DNA of 64,000 bases from Psychrobacter vallis (GTDB lineage Bacteria; Pseudomonadota; Gammaproteobacteria; Pseudomonadales; Moraxellaceae), in the NCBI RefSeq assembly GCF_904846715.1, contig NZ_CAJHBU010000008.1, forward strand, positions 86,751 through 150,750. Direction: 5' to 3'. The stretch's first letter is position 1. Each line of letters starts with the position of its first letter. Of the stretch, positions 46,894 to 55,155 are shown piece after piece. The notes under the pieces are model-generated. The model searched no databases and was not told the origin of the DNA. It saw nothing but the letters and a program-made list of their open reading frames with translations. The position numbers were made by a program, and so were the translations under genes.

Positions 46894-48849
46894 ATGCCCC
46901 ATCTTGACTTTACCCAACCGCCCTTTGATGTACTGAGCTTAGCGGAGCGCCAAAGCATCAGAAAACACACTCAAATCCGCTATCTTGCCAAAGATGAAAG
47001 CTTATCTGTAAAAGAGTCAGCGTACCTTTACGTGGTCATAAAAGGACAAATTGAGCAATTACTCAACGGAGAGTTTGTGGCCGCTTACTTGGGTAGCAAC
47101 CACTCTGACAACCCCAGCAACAATGACTGGTTTGATAGCCGCCGCTTGCCTGAATCACTCAGCAAAAACAGCTCACCAGCAGATGATTCTAACACTGAGG
47201 GCGTACAAACCTACCAGTTTCGAGCGGCCGAAGATACTTTGCTGTTGCAAGTAGCGGGCGATGCCATTGATAAAATCAGTGCACAAAACCATCTGGTACG
47301 CCAGCTATTATCAGACAAACTGCCCGAACGCCTAAAAGCTTTACAACAACGGCGTCGTGGCAAGGCCATCGATTCCTCTCATTATAATGAGCAGCAAGAA
47401 GTGCAGCAAATCATGCTGCAACCAGTGATTGATGTAACGTTATTGCCAGTACATATTGTCGATGCCCACGCCAGTCTCTATGAAGCCGCTGCTATCATGA
47501 CAAAAGCGGGATTAAAGCATGTACTGGTGCGACCATCAGATCATGCGGAAAATACCATGTCATTGCCACAGCGTACAGGTCATCTATTAGGTATTTTGAC
47601 CGACACGGATATTTGCCGCGCGGTGAGTGATCAGCAAAATCCCGCCACGACACCTTGCCAGCGTTACGCCAACTTTAATCTACGTACGATCAGAGCGAAT
47701 GACGAGATTGGCGATGCCCTACTCACCATGACCCGCTATCGCATCCATAGATTGCCGGTCATTGACCATGACGGCAACGTTGTAGGCGTGCTTGGACAAA
47801 GCGACATGCTCGCTCATATTAGCCACCATTCACAGCTCATTAGTATGCAGATTGAGCAAGCAAAAGACCTATCGAGCTTAGATACTGCCGTAGAGCTTAT
47901 CGGTCGCTATATTCGTGCTCAGCATCAAAACGGTGTCAAAATTGGTAATATCAGCCGCATGGTACAGACACTCAATGCACAGGTATTTACCAAGCTTTGG
48001 CAACTGATCGTACCTGACGAAGTCGTGGTAAATAGCTGCCTCATCGTCATGGGCTCAGAAGGTCGCGGCGAGCAAATCATGCGTACTGACCAAGATAACG
48101 CACTCATCCTGCGTGATGGCTACAGCCATCCTAATTTGGCACAGTTTGCTGATAGCTTTAATAACCATTTAGAAAAACTGGGTTATCCATTGTGTGACGG
48201 CAATATCATGATGACCAATCCCATGTGGCGGCAACCACTAAAGCAGTTTAATGCCCAAATTGGCTTATGGTTTAAAAACACCGATCCGATGCATGGTATT
48301 TATTTGGCCGCCATACTCGACGGCGAATACGTCTGCGGTGATGAATCTCTTCTGACGCAAGTACGTCAACACCTCAAAATCGCCCACCGTCAGTCAGATC
48401 CCATGTTTGTCCGTCAGTTCGCACGGGCAGCGCTACAGTTTGGTGATGTCAATCAGTGGTGGCAGAAGTTTATGCCCCTGCTCGGTGGCAAATCTGTTGC
48501 GCCAGACATCGACCTAAAAAAAGCCGGTATCTTTCCACTGGTTCATGGCATTCGCACTTTGGCATTAGAAAATGACATTTTAGAAGTACCCAGTACCAAA
48601 GACCGTCTAAAAGCTTTGGTTCAAGCTCAAGCCATCAACCAAGAGCGTGCCGACACGTTATTAGAAGCGTTGGAGTTTTTTATGGCACAGCGTTTATCAG
48701 TGGCACTCTCGACAGATGATAGGCAGGCACGGCAAGTCGATCCAACCACCTTAACCGCGCTTGAGCGTGACTTGTTAAAAGAGTGTCTGGCAGTGGTCAA
48801 AAGCTTCAAAACGCAGCTACGCCAGCACTATCAACTAGAGATTTCATAA
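46894..48849 (+). CDS. CBS-domain DUF294 nucleotidyltransferase-like protein
   Basis: A 651-residue cytoplasmic protein. A degenerate cyclic-nucleotide-binding-like domain (about 1-140) is followed by two CBS repeats (about 160-310, with GILTDTDICRAV and GVLGQSDMLAHI). A DUF294 nucleotidyltransferase-like domain carries GSEGRGEQIMRTDQDNALI near residue 386, and the DUF294 C-terminal helical domain runs from about 470. The G-S-x-G-R-x-E...D-x-D signature keeps the catalytic-type acids. Relatives are proposed signalling nucleotidyltransferases, and none here is proven. AAGGATG precedes the ATG. The exonuclease gene downstream is its usual partner. Confidence 0.9.
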   Translation: MPHLDFTQPPFDVLSLAERQSIRKHTQIRYLAKDESLSVKESAYLYVVIKGQIEQLLNGEFVAAYLGSNHSDNPSNNDWFDSRRLPESLSKNSSPADDSNTEGVQTYQFRAAEDTLLLQVAGDAIDKISAQNHLVRQLLSDKLPERLKALQQRRRGKAIDSSHYNEQQEVQQIMLQPVIDVTLLPVHIVDAHASLYEAAAIMTKAGLKHVLVRPSDHAENTMSLPQRTGHLLGILTDTDICRAVSDQQNPATTPCQRYANFNLRTIRANDEIGDALLTMTRYRIHRLPVIDHDGNVVGVLGQSDMLAHISHHSQLISMQIEQAKDLSSLDTAVELIGRYIRAQHQNGVKIGNISRMVQTLNAQVFTKLWQLIVPDEVVVNSCLIVMGSEGRGEQIMRTDQDNALILRDGYSHPNLAQFADSFNNHLEKLGYPLCDGNIMMTNPMWRQPLKQFNAQIGLWFKNTDPMHGIYLAAILDGEYVCGDESLLTQVRQHLKIAHRQSDPMFVRQFARAALQFGDVNQWWQKFMPLLGGKSVAPDIDLKKAGIFPLVHGIRTLALENDILEVPSTKDRLKALVQAQAINQERADTLLEALEFFMAQRLSVALSTDDRQARQVDPTTLTALERDLLKECLAVVKSFKTQLRQHYQLEIS

Positions 48850-48957
48850 TACCAATGCCAAAAAATATGATTATCATTATCAAATTCGCTGAGTGTATAA
48901 CCGCTAAAACTTGTACTCGTTTTCCTTGCTACTCAATTTTTTGAAAATGATAATAAA
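48848..48957 (+). repeat. 110-bp intergenic repeat, family B, copy 2
   Basis: Starts at the stop codon of the CBS/DUF294 gene and matches 4681-4790 in order and length. Its ends form an inverted repeat (ATTATCATTATCAAATTC near the left, GAAAATGATAATAAAT at the right). A family A element follows within nine bases. Confidence 0.65.
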
Positions 48958-48965
48958 TGTAGAAG

Positions 48966-49111
48966 TACAGTCGATACCAAGTAAAATGGCTACACGACAT
49001 GACGATCCGAGACTGGTACAAATTTTTCTTGCTTGCTGTGCCGTTGGAGACAGAGGCTACAAAAAATTTATCCCAGTCTCGCTAACGCTTTTTTATATTG
49101 ACCTAACTATA
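48966..49111 (+). repeat. 146-bp inverted-repeat element, family A
   Basis: TACAGTCGATACCAAGTAAAATGG at the left, TTTTTTATATTGACCTAACTATA at the right. The core hairpin arms are GACTGGTACAAATTTTTC and AAAAAATTTATCCCAGTC. It ends 31 bases before the exonuclease start codon. Confidence 0.8.
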
Positions 49112-49142
49112 TAAAAGCATGATAAATGGATAAGTAACGGAT

Positions 49143-49757
49143 ATGAATTGGCTACAGCAGTTATCGTGTCATTGGCAAAAGACGCAGCTACAACGTCCAG
49201 AGTTGGCATCAATGTTTGGCGAACCCTTAGCTAAGCAGTGGGTGGCGATTGATTGTGAAATGACTGGGCTTAACCCAAAAAAGCATCATTTGTTATCGGT
49301 AGCAGCGATTCATATCAATGACGATACCATCGATACAGGTAATGGTATGCATTTGGTGTGCAGACCCCCTGTGATGCCAGACCGTGACACTATTGTTATT
49401 CATGGTCTGCGTACCGCTGATGTTGAGCACGGTATGAGTTACGATGAAATGCTGGCGCTCTTGCTGCCCTTTATAGACAATCGGCCAATCGTTGGATTCT
49501 GTCCCCAAATAGATATTGGGTTTTTGAATCCTGTGGTCAAGCGCTATATGGGCACAACATTGCCAAATAAAATCATTGATGTTCGTCAGTTGTATAGTCA
49601 GCGAATGGGCGACCGTACTCAAGGTATCCCCAGTCAATCGCAGCGTTTGACCAATATTTTGGCGCATTATAATATTCCTGAACTGGGTGCGCATGATGCT
49701 TATAATGACGCCATTATGACAGCGATGGCGTTTTTGCATCTGCGCTCACGCTCATGA
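49143..49757 (+). CDS. DEDDh 3'-5' exonuclease
   Basis: A 204-residue RNase T/DnaQ-fold exonuclease. The acidic residues are in AIDCEMTGLNPKKHHLLSVAAI (near residue 37), VGFCPQIDIGFLN (near 123) and GAHDAYNDAIMTAMAFL (near 183), the last with the His that defines the DEDDh class. It is shorter than DnaQ and lacks the polymerase-binding tail, so a stand-alone nuclease is likely. It follows the CBS/DUF294 gene, its common neighbour, but repeats B2 and A separate the two. Confidence 0.9.
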   Translation: MNWLQQLSCHWQKTQLQRPELASMFGEPLAKQWVAIDCEMTGLNPKKHHLLSVAAIHINDDTIDTGNGMHLVCRPPVMPDRDTIVIHGLRTADVEHGMSYDEMLALLLPFIDNRPIVGFCPQIDIGFLNPVVKRYMGTTLPNKIIDVRQLYSQRMGDRTQGIPSQSQRLTNILAHYNIPELGAHDAYNDAIMTAMAFLHLRSRS

Positions 49758-49764
49758 TGAAAGC

Positions 49765-49909
49765 TATAGTCGATACCAAATAAAATGGCTGCACAACATT
49801 ATGATGCGGGACTGGCACAAATTTTTCTTTTTTACTGTTCCGTTTGCTGCCAGAGGCGACAAAATGCATCCTCATCTCTCTGACTCTCTTTTATATTGAC
49901 CTGACTATA
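49765..49909 (+). repeat. 145-bp inverted-repeat element, family A
   Basis: Clean outer ends TATAGTCGATACCAAATAAAATGG and CTCTTTTATATTGACCTGACTATA. The core starts GACTGGCACAAATTTTTC, but the right inner arm is partly decayed. It begins 8 bases after the exonuclease stop codon, in the same orientation as the copy upstream of that gene. Confidence 0.82.
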
Positions 49910-50002
49910 TAGACCGACAGCGCAGACGGCAAACGACGCCCCGCCTCTACGCGCAAACAGCAACTCGTGTTACCATAAGCTATTTTTTTACCTGATAGAC
50001 AT

Positions 50003-52117
50003 ATGCTTATGCCGCCCACCTCTACACAATGTCTCACCTACCAAAAAACTGACGCCCTTTATACCAAAACTGGCAGCCAATCAAAGCCGGCTGAGCACTA
50101 TTTTCGAGCATTTTTTCAATCGGGAAAACGCTTGTCGTTGTCTGTCATAGTAACCACCATTATGGCAACACCCCTCTATGCGCAAGCAGCGCTACCAGAG
50201 ACCATACAAGCGGCTTCATTACGTGCAGATTTGTCAGCGTCTGACATCAGTATTGTCATCACACCAATCGGTGACAAAAATGCCAGCCACCTCCCATCGC
50301 CCATCCAAGTGATCGATAGCGGTAGCTCGGCGCTAACAGATATCAATTCTGGCGCCAAAACCATCCATCAAAAAACCAGTCAGAATCATAACAATGAAGG
50401 TAAAAACACATCGAGCCAGCAGGTTGCTCTCACGCCCAATACCCTGACGACTATCGAGAAGCGAACGATTAAAAAGCACGAGCAAAGGCTAAACGCTTAT
50501 ACGGACGATCCTTATATTTATCAAAGCTTGGAGAGTATCCCAACGCTAATACCTGATAGTCATCAATCAGCTAATCATCAATCAGCTCATCATCAATCAA
50601 CCAATGAGCAAGCAACACTGGATAATAGCAATAGTGGCGCAGAAAACACCAATACTAATACGACTGCCTCAACTATCAAAATCTCGTTTTCTCCGTTACT
50701 GAGTCATCAACCTGATATCGCCCGCACCCCTGCCAGTACGATGAAACTTGTCCCCAGTTTTATTGCTTTAGATACGCTCGGCGCTGACTTTGTCTGGCAT
50801 ACGCGTGTCTATCATACTGGCTTGATTATAGAAGATACGCTGTATGGCGATTTGATTATTCAAGGAAGTGGCGACCCCAAGATGACTCATGAGCGTCTAA
50901 ATCAGCTGCTCTATCAAGTACAAGCGTCAGGTATTCGCCATATCAACGGTGATATGATTGTCGATAGTGCCATTTTTCACAACGTGACTAAAGACCCCGC
51001 GGCCTTTGATAATGCACCGCTTCGTCCTTATAACGCCAGTCCTGATGGTTTTTTGGTCAATTTTAGCACCATCGGTATCAAAAGCTATCCGGCGGACAAC
51101 GGTACAGCAAGCCTCACCTATACACCGCAATTGGCAAACTATCAAATGCCCAGCAGGATAGATGTGCGCCCAGCGGCCTGTGGTCAAGCACGCTACAGTC
51201 TCGCACCAAAGTGGCAACCCAATCGCTTGGTACTTAATACTGATCTGCCAAACAGCTGTCAAGAGCACGCTTTTTATATTGCGTATCCTGATGCCAAGGA
51301 GTTTGCGGCACGGGTCATGGCCGCTAAATGGCAAGCGCTGGGCAATACTCTGAGTGGCAGCGTCATTACCCAAGAAACCCCTTACGATCCAGCAAAAAAG
51401 ATAAAGCCAGCACAAGGTCTAGCTGCTTTGCCTATGTCACCCTTGCCCATTGTTAGCTATGCCTCGCTAAATTTAAGGCAGCAGGTTCATGACATCAATC
51501 ATTTCTCAAACAATGTCATGGCTGAGCAAGTGGCACTATCGATAGGCGCTTATCATCAAGAAAATCCAACAGAAAACAATGCTAATAAAAACGTAAATAG
51601 CCAAACGATTAACAACCAAACCATGAATTATAAGGATAGTCACCATAAAGCCAGCAGTTTGTATCAATTCGGCAAACCAATGGCAACGGACTATCCTGCG
51701 GCATTACAGACGATCAATCAATGGTGGCAAAATCACCTAGACACCCCGCCGCCGCACTTAACCAATGGCTCAGGGCTTTGCCGAGACTGCACCATTACTG
51801 CCGCTAATTTAAGCGAATTGCTAACCTATGCTTATAATCAGCCAAGTTTTGACGCTTACGTCCACTCATTAGGCGTGGCTGGTGTCAGTGGCACTATTAC
51901 TGCTCATAGTGAGCGTTTACCTGAGTCGGCAGCCATCGGCCGCGCGTGGATAAAAACAGGTACTTTGAACAATGTCACGTCTGTGGCAGGCTATGTCAAA
52001 GGGCTTTCAGGACAGGACTATGTTGTCGTTGGCCTTATCAATAGTGAGCACGCGTTAAATACCTATGCAGCCAGAACTGTATTAGATACCATGCTTGACT
52101 GGACAGCAAAGCATTGA
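50003..52117 (+). CDS. dacB: D-alanyl-D-alanine carboxypeptidase/endopeptidase (PBP4, DacB family)
   Basis: A 704-residue periplasmic penicillin-binding protein of class C that trims or cleaves peptidoglycan cross-links. The active-site triad motifs are STMK near residue 245, SNN in HFSNNVMAEQ near 502 and KTG in WIKTGTLNN near 650. The membrane signal (about residues 43-68, LSLSVIVTTIMATPLYAQA) is preceded by an unusually long ~45-residue N-region. A ~170-residue low-complexity linker before the enzymatic part contains three HQS(A/T)(N/H) repeats. ATG at 50009 is an alternative start. Confidence 0.92.
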   Translation: MLMPPTSTQCLTYQKTDALYTKTGSQSKPAEHYFRAFFQSGKRLSLSVIVTTIMATPLYAQAALPETIQAASLRADLSASDISIVITPIGDKNASHLPSPIQVIDSGSSALTDINSGAKTIHQKTSQNHNNEGKNTSSQQVALTPNTLTTIEKRTIKKHEQRLNAYTDDPYIYQSLESIPTLIPDSHQSANHQSAHHQSTNEQATLDNSNSGAENTNTNTTASTIKISFSPLLSHQPDIARTPASTMKLVPSFIALDTLGADFVWHTRVYHTGLIIEDTLYGDLIIQGSGDPKMTHERLNQLLYQVQASGIRHINGDMIVDSAIFHNVTKDPAAFDNAPLRPYNASPDGFLVNFSTIGIKSYPADNGTASLTYTPQLANYQMPSRIDVRPAACGQARYSLAPKWQPNRLVLNTDLPNSCQEHAFYIAYPDAKEFAARVMAAKWQALGNTLSGSVITQETPYDPAKKIKPAQGLAALPMSPLPIVSYASLNLRQQVHDINHFSNNVMAEQVALSIGAYHQENPTENNANKNVNSQTINNQTMNYKDSHHKASSLYQFGKPMATDYPAALQTINQWWQNHLDTPPPHLTNGSGLCRDCTITAANLSELLTYAYNQPSFDAYVHSLGVAGVSGTITAHSERLPESAAIGRAWIKTGTLNNVTSVAGYVKGLSGQDYVVVGLINSEHALNTYAARTVLDTMLDWTAKH
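50561..50605 (+). repeat. 15-bp in-frame tandem repeat in the PBP4 linker (3 units)
   Basis: CATCAATCAGCTAAT, CATCAATCAGCTCAT and CATCAATCAACCAAT follow each other directly and encode HQSAN-HQSAH-HQSTN. Confidence 0.9.
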
Positions 52118-52202
52118 TTTTTTCTATCGGAAATACCTGTTGGTGAATGTGAAACACACCCTATTTTAATCCCTTGTTTTTACCCTTTATAAAGGTCAGA
52201 TT

Positions 52203-52718
52203 ATGTCACGTAAGACAACCAATCTCAGCAAACCTAACACGCATTTAGGTTCTAATGGCTTGCCGCAAAACCATCGTGCCACTCACCCTAAAATGGCGTC
52301 ATATATTGGGTTTTTCGCGATCGGTTATACACTAGCCAGCGCAATATTTATGATGATACAAACCCAAATGGCGCTAAACTCACAATTGGTCACGGTACTA
52401 TCCATCATTATTGGCGCTTATATCGCTGTACACAAGTTTGTCAAACATCAGCAGCGCGCATTGGATATCAGTGAGCTTAATCGGTTGATGCTTGGCGGCG
52501 TTGCGGTCGTTTGGTTGCTAACCATTATTTATTTCTTAGGCATATGGTTTTGGTTGTTTGATGCAGTGAGCCGCGAAGTGCTGTTTGAAATGGCAACACA
52601 ACGACCGCTACCGCTGCTCTCGTCACTCATCATGATAATGATACTGACATTGGTCGGTGCGCGCATAAGCATTTGGGTATTCAATCGCTTGCTTGACCCC
52701 AAACGTAAAACGCTTTAA
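52203..52718 (+). CDS. Four-helix inner-membrane protein, possibly ABZJ_00895-like
   Basis: 171 residues with a ~30-residue polar N-terminus and four transmembrane helices (about 32-52, 58-75, 97-122 and 137-160). Its layout recalls the small Moraxellaceae membrane family annotated ABZJ_00895, but that link is from memory and weak. AAAGGT precedes the ATG. It may be cotranscribed with dacB (85-base gap). Function is unknown. Confidence 0.75.
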   Translation: MSRKTTNLSKPNTHLGSNGLPQNHRATHPKMASYIGFFAIGYTLASAIFMMIQTQMALNSQLVTVLSIIIGAYIAVHKFVKHQQRALDISELNRLMLGGVAVVWLLTIIYFLGIWFWLFDAVSREVLFEMATQRPLPLLSSLIMIMILTLVGARISIWVFNRLLDPKRKTL

Positions 52719-52733
52719 ATATAGCGAGATTGC

Positions 52734-52810
52734 TATAGTCGATACCAAATAAAATAGATAAATAATATTGTGACGCGAGACTGGCACAAATATTTTCCTA
52801 TTGCGGCACA
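52734..52810 (+). repeat. Left-half fragment of a family A element
   Basis: The first ~70 bases (TATAGTCGATACCAAATAAAAT... GCGAGACTGGCACAAAT) match the copy at 49765 closely. The right half is missing. Confidence 0.7.
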
Positions 52811-52904
52811 AAATCCGTTAGGCTAAATTTTTAGGTATAAATTTTAACAAAATGCCGTTTTATTTATAAAAAGTGCTGTTTTATTTATAATAGGAGATAT
52901 CGTC

Positions 52905-53453
52905 ATGGATATGATTTTTTTTGACAGCATAGACAAGCTTGGACGTATTGTTCTGACGACGGTTATGGTTTATGTTTTAATCGTGCTGGTTACTAAGGCC
53001 TCAGGTAAACGCTCTACGTCACAGCTCAACAATTTTGATTGGATTGTCACCGTCATGATTGGCTCTTTGGGTGCCAGTACCATTTTGCTCAAAGCAATCC
53101 CTTTTATTGAAGGGGTTTCTGCTATTCTGACACTTTATCTATTACAGTTTTTGGTGACCAAATATGCGTCTATCTCACCGCAATTCAGCAGCTTTATTTT
53201 GTCCGAGCCACGTATTGTTTTTTATCAAGGACAGTTTTTGCCAGACGCTATGCGTGCTGAGCGCCTGACTCGGCAAGAGATAGAATGTGCGATGCGTTCT
53301 GATGGGATAAACAGCTTCGATGATGTGGAAGCCATTGTCTTTGAATCTGATGCCAAACTTACTATTATTCCAAAACCCAGCTCGACCGACGACAGCGATA
53401 GCAGTCAAAATGCAAACAACGACGTCTCACAAACCATTGCGCCTTTGATGTAG
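52905..53453 (+). CDS. DUF421 (YetF-like) membrane protein
   Basis: 182 residues. Three transmembrane helices (about 12-30, 42-62 and 67-85) are followed by the cytoplasmic DUF421 domain with SEPRIVFYQGQFLPDAMRAE, RLTRQEIECAMRSDGI and DDVEAIVFESDAKLTIIPK. That is the canonical order of the family. A polar Ser/Asp/Asn tail ends the protein. AGGAGAT precedes the ATG. The cellular role of the family is not known. Confidence 0.92.
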   Translation: MDMIFFDSIDKLGRIVLTTVMVYVLIVLVTKASGKRSTSQLNNFDWIVTVMIGSLGASTILLKAIPFIEGVSAILTLYLLQFLVTKYASISPQFSSFILSEPRIVFYQGQFLPDAMRAERLTRQEIECAMRSDGINSFDDVEAIVFESDAKLTIIPKPSSTDDSDSSQNANNDVSQTIAPLM

Positions 53454-53550
53454 ATTATAGGTTATAAAAAGTTATTGCTTAGGTTTATTTAAAAAAAGCA
53501 TTTTCCATGATATTTCTCCCATTATTAAAGCGCTAGGAGTGACAGGTACT

Positions 53551-54039
53551 ATGAAGGTAAGAATTTTGAGCGTTGGCAATAAAATGCCGAACTGGGTGCA
53601 GACTGGTTTTGACGAATATCACAAGCGCATTCAACCCATGCTCAGTACAGAAATCATCGAAATTGCCGCTGCAAAACGAGCAAAAAACCCTTCAGAGGCC
53701 AATTTGTCACAATATCGTGAGCAAGAAGGTCAGGCAATTTTGGCCGCTCATAATGCGGCTGGACGTGAGCAATTATGGGTATTGGATGTTAAAGGCAAGA
53801 TGATATCAACAGAAGGGTTGGCAGATAAATTGGCAGAGGGTATGCAACAAGGCGACGACATTGCCCTAGTCATTGGCGGTGCAGATGGTGTCTCACCCGA
53901 AGTCTTAGCAAAAGCCGATGTAAAGTGGTCATTGTCAGCGCTGACATTGCCACATCCTTTGGTACGCGTCGTGTTGATGGAACAATTATATCGAGCGATG
54001 AGTATTAATAACAACCACCCTTATCATCGTGGCAATTAA
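53551..54039 (+). CDS. rlmH: 23S rRNA (pseudouridine-1915-N3)-methyltransferase
   Basis: SPOUT-family methyltransferase acting on helix 69 of 23S rRNA in assembled ribosomes. The 162 residues contain MKVRILSVGNKMPNWV at the start, the SAM-binding knot GDDIALVIGGADGVSPEV and LSALTLPHPLVRVVLMEQLYRA. The C-terminal YHRGN is what family members end with. The frame opens at GTG 53539, but ATG 53551 gives the family N-terminus. It is separated from its common neighbour rsfS, which is not in this window. Confidence 0.95.
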   Translation: MKVRILSVGNKMPNWVQTGFDEYHKRIQPMLSTEIIEIAAAKRAKNPSEANLSQYREQEGQAILAAHNAAGREQLWVLDVKGKMISTEGLADKLAEGMQQGDDIALVIGGADGVSPEVLAKADVKWSLSALTLPHPLVRVVLMEQLYRAMSINNNHPYHRGN

Positions 54040-54087
54040 ATAAAGCAAAAAGCTAGGATGGCTAAGGCGTGTACTCAATTCAATCGT

Positions 54088-54196
54088 AGGGCATGTCTTC
54101 AATTCAATTGAAAACCACCTAAATGGATTAAAAGTGAGCGCACGCTATTCTAAAAATCTCCATCGTAAAACAGATTGAAAAACTGGCGCGTGCCCT
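54088..54196 (+). repeat. Possible 109-bp element with AGGGCATG/CGTGCCCT ends
   Basis: Eight-base inverted ends bound a stretch starting AGGGCATGTCTTCAATTCAA. The same left end recurs at 55098 (AGGGCATGTATTCAATTCAA, then ATCTAAATGG). The element ends 12 bases before the ATG of the second dioxygenase gene. Confidence 0.45.
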
Positions 54197-54208
54197 AATA
54201 CAGGAAAC

Positions 54209-55099
54209 ATGAAATATCCAAAACACGCAACACCCAACGCCTCTCATACCAATCACCATGACAACTATCAGGGTGATATACATAGCCCTGTCACCGCTTG
54301 GGCAGATACGTCTGCTGCCGTGTCCAATGCTACCAATTTGGCCAAACTACCCGCATTGTTTATCTCGCATGGCGCGCCCACACTTGCGATTGAACAATCT
54401 TCTACGACCAGTGCACTAGCACGTATCGGGCAAAATTTACCCAAGCCTCGTGCCATCGTCATTATGTCAGCGCATTGGCAGTCCGCAAAATTAGAAATCA
54501 GTAGCAACCCACAACCAAAGACTTGGCACGACTTTTCAGGTTTTTCGCCTGAGCTCTACGAGTTACAGTATCCCGTTGCTGGGCAGCCAGCACTTGCGGA
54601 AACGCTTGCGCATCAGCTCACGACACGCGGTATCACTTGTAGGGTCAATCCAATGCGTGCTTGTGACCATGGGGTTTGGGCGCCGCTCAAACATCTGTAT
54701 CCACAGGCAGATGTGCCTATCGTACAAATATCATTACCGCAGCACTATGACAGTATGGCTTGCTATCAGTTGGGCGCACAGCTTGCCCGCCTGCGCGAAG
54801 AACAAATACTTGTTATCGGCTCCGGTAGTATCACCCATAATTTGCAGTCATTACGCTGGCAAGCGGACAGTATTGATCAGACAGCAAAAGAGTTTAAGCG
54901 GTGGTTATTGCAGCAGCTCAAAACCGACATTCCTACTGCACTAGATTGGCAACAGTACCCTGATTATAAAAACATCCATCCAAGCGATGAGCATTTGCTG
55001 CCATTATTTTTTGCACTGGGAGCAGGTCAGCGCGTCTCGGTCGTTCATCAAAGCATGGCTCATCATAGTTTGGGCATGGATATCTATCGCTTTGATTAG
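54209..55099 (+). CDS. Extradiol ring-cleavage dioxygenase, YgiD/DODA family (copy 2)
   Basis: A 296-residue paralogue of the 6177-6995 gene product. After a ~45-residue polar N-terminal extension it carries LFISHGAPTLAIEQ, IVIMSAHWQS, YELQYPVAGQPALAE, ACDHGVWAPLKHLYP, VIGSGSITHNLQ and SDEHLLPLFFALGA in the family order. Candidate metal ligands are the histidines of SHGAP, SAHW, CDHGVW and THNLQ. AGGAAA precedes the ATG. The extension has no signal-peptide character. The substrate is unknown; relatives act on DOPA and similar catechols. Confidence 0.88.
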   Translation: MKYPKHATPNASHTNHHDNYQGDIHSPVTAWADTSAAVSNATNLAKLPALFISHGAPTLAIEQSSTTSALARIGQNLPKPRAIVIMSAHWQSAKLEISSNPQPKTWHDFSGFSPELYELQYPVAGQPALAETLAHQLTTRGITCRVNPMRACDHGVWAPLKHLYPQADVPIVQISLPQHYDSMACYQLGAQLARLREEQILVIGSGSITHNLQSLRWQADSIDQTAKEFKRWLLQQLKTDIPTALDWQQYPDYKNIHPSDEHLLPLFFALGAGQRVSVVHQSMAHHSLGMDIYRFD

Positions 55100-55155
55100 G
55101 GCATGTATTCAATTCAATCGATAGTCATCTAAATGGGCTAACCAGAAAAACAAAC

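Noticed and set aside
54209..55099. Second dioxygenase as a simple recent duplicate of the 6177 gene
   Set aside because: The two proteins share family motifs but differ in most other positions and in N-terminal length, so they are old paralogues.
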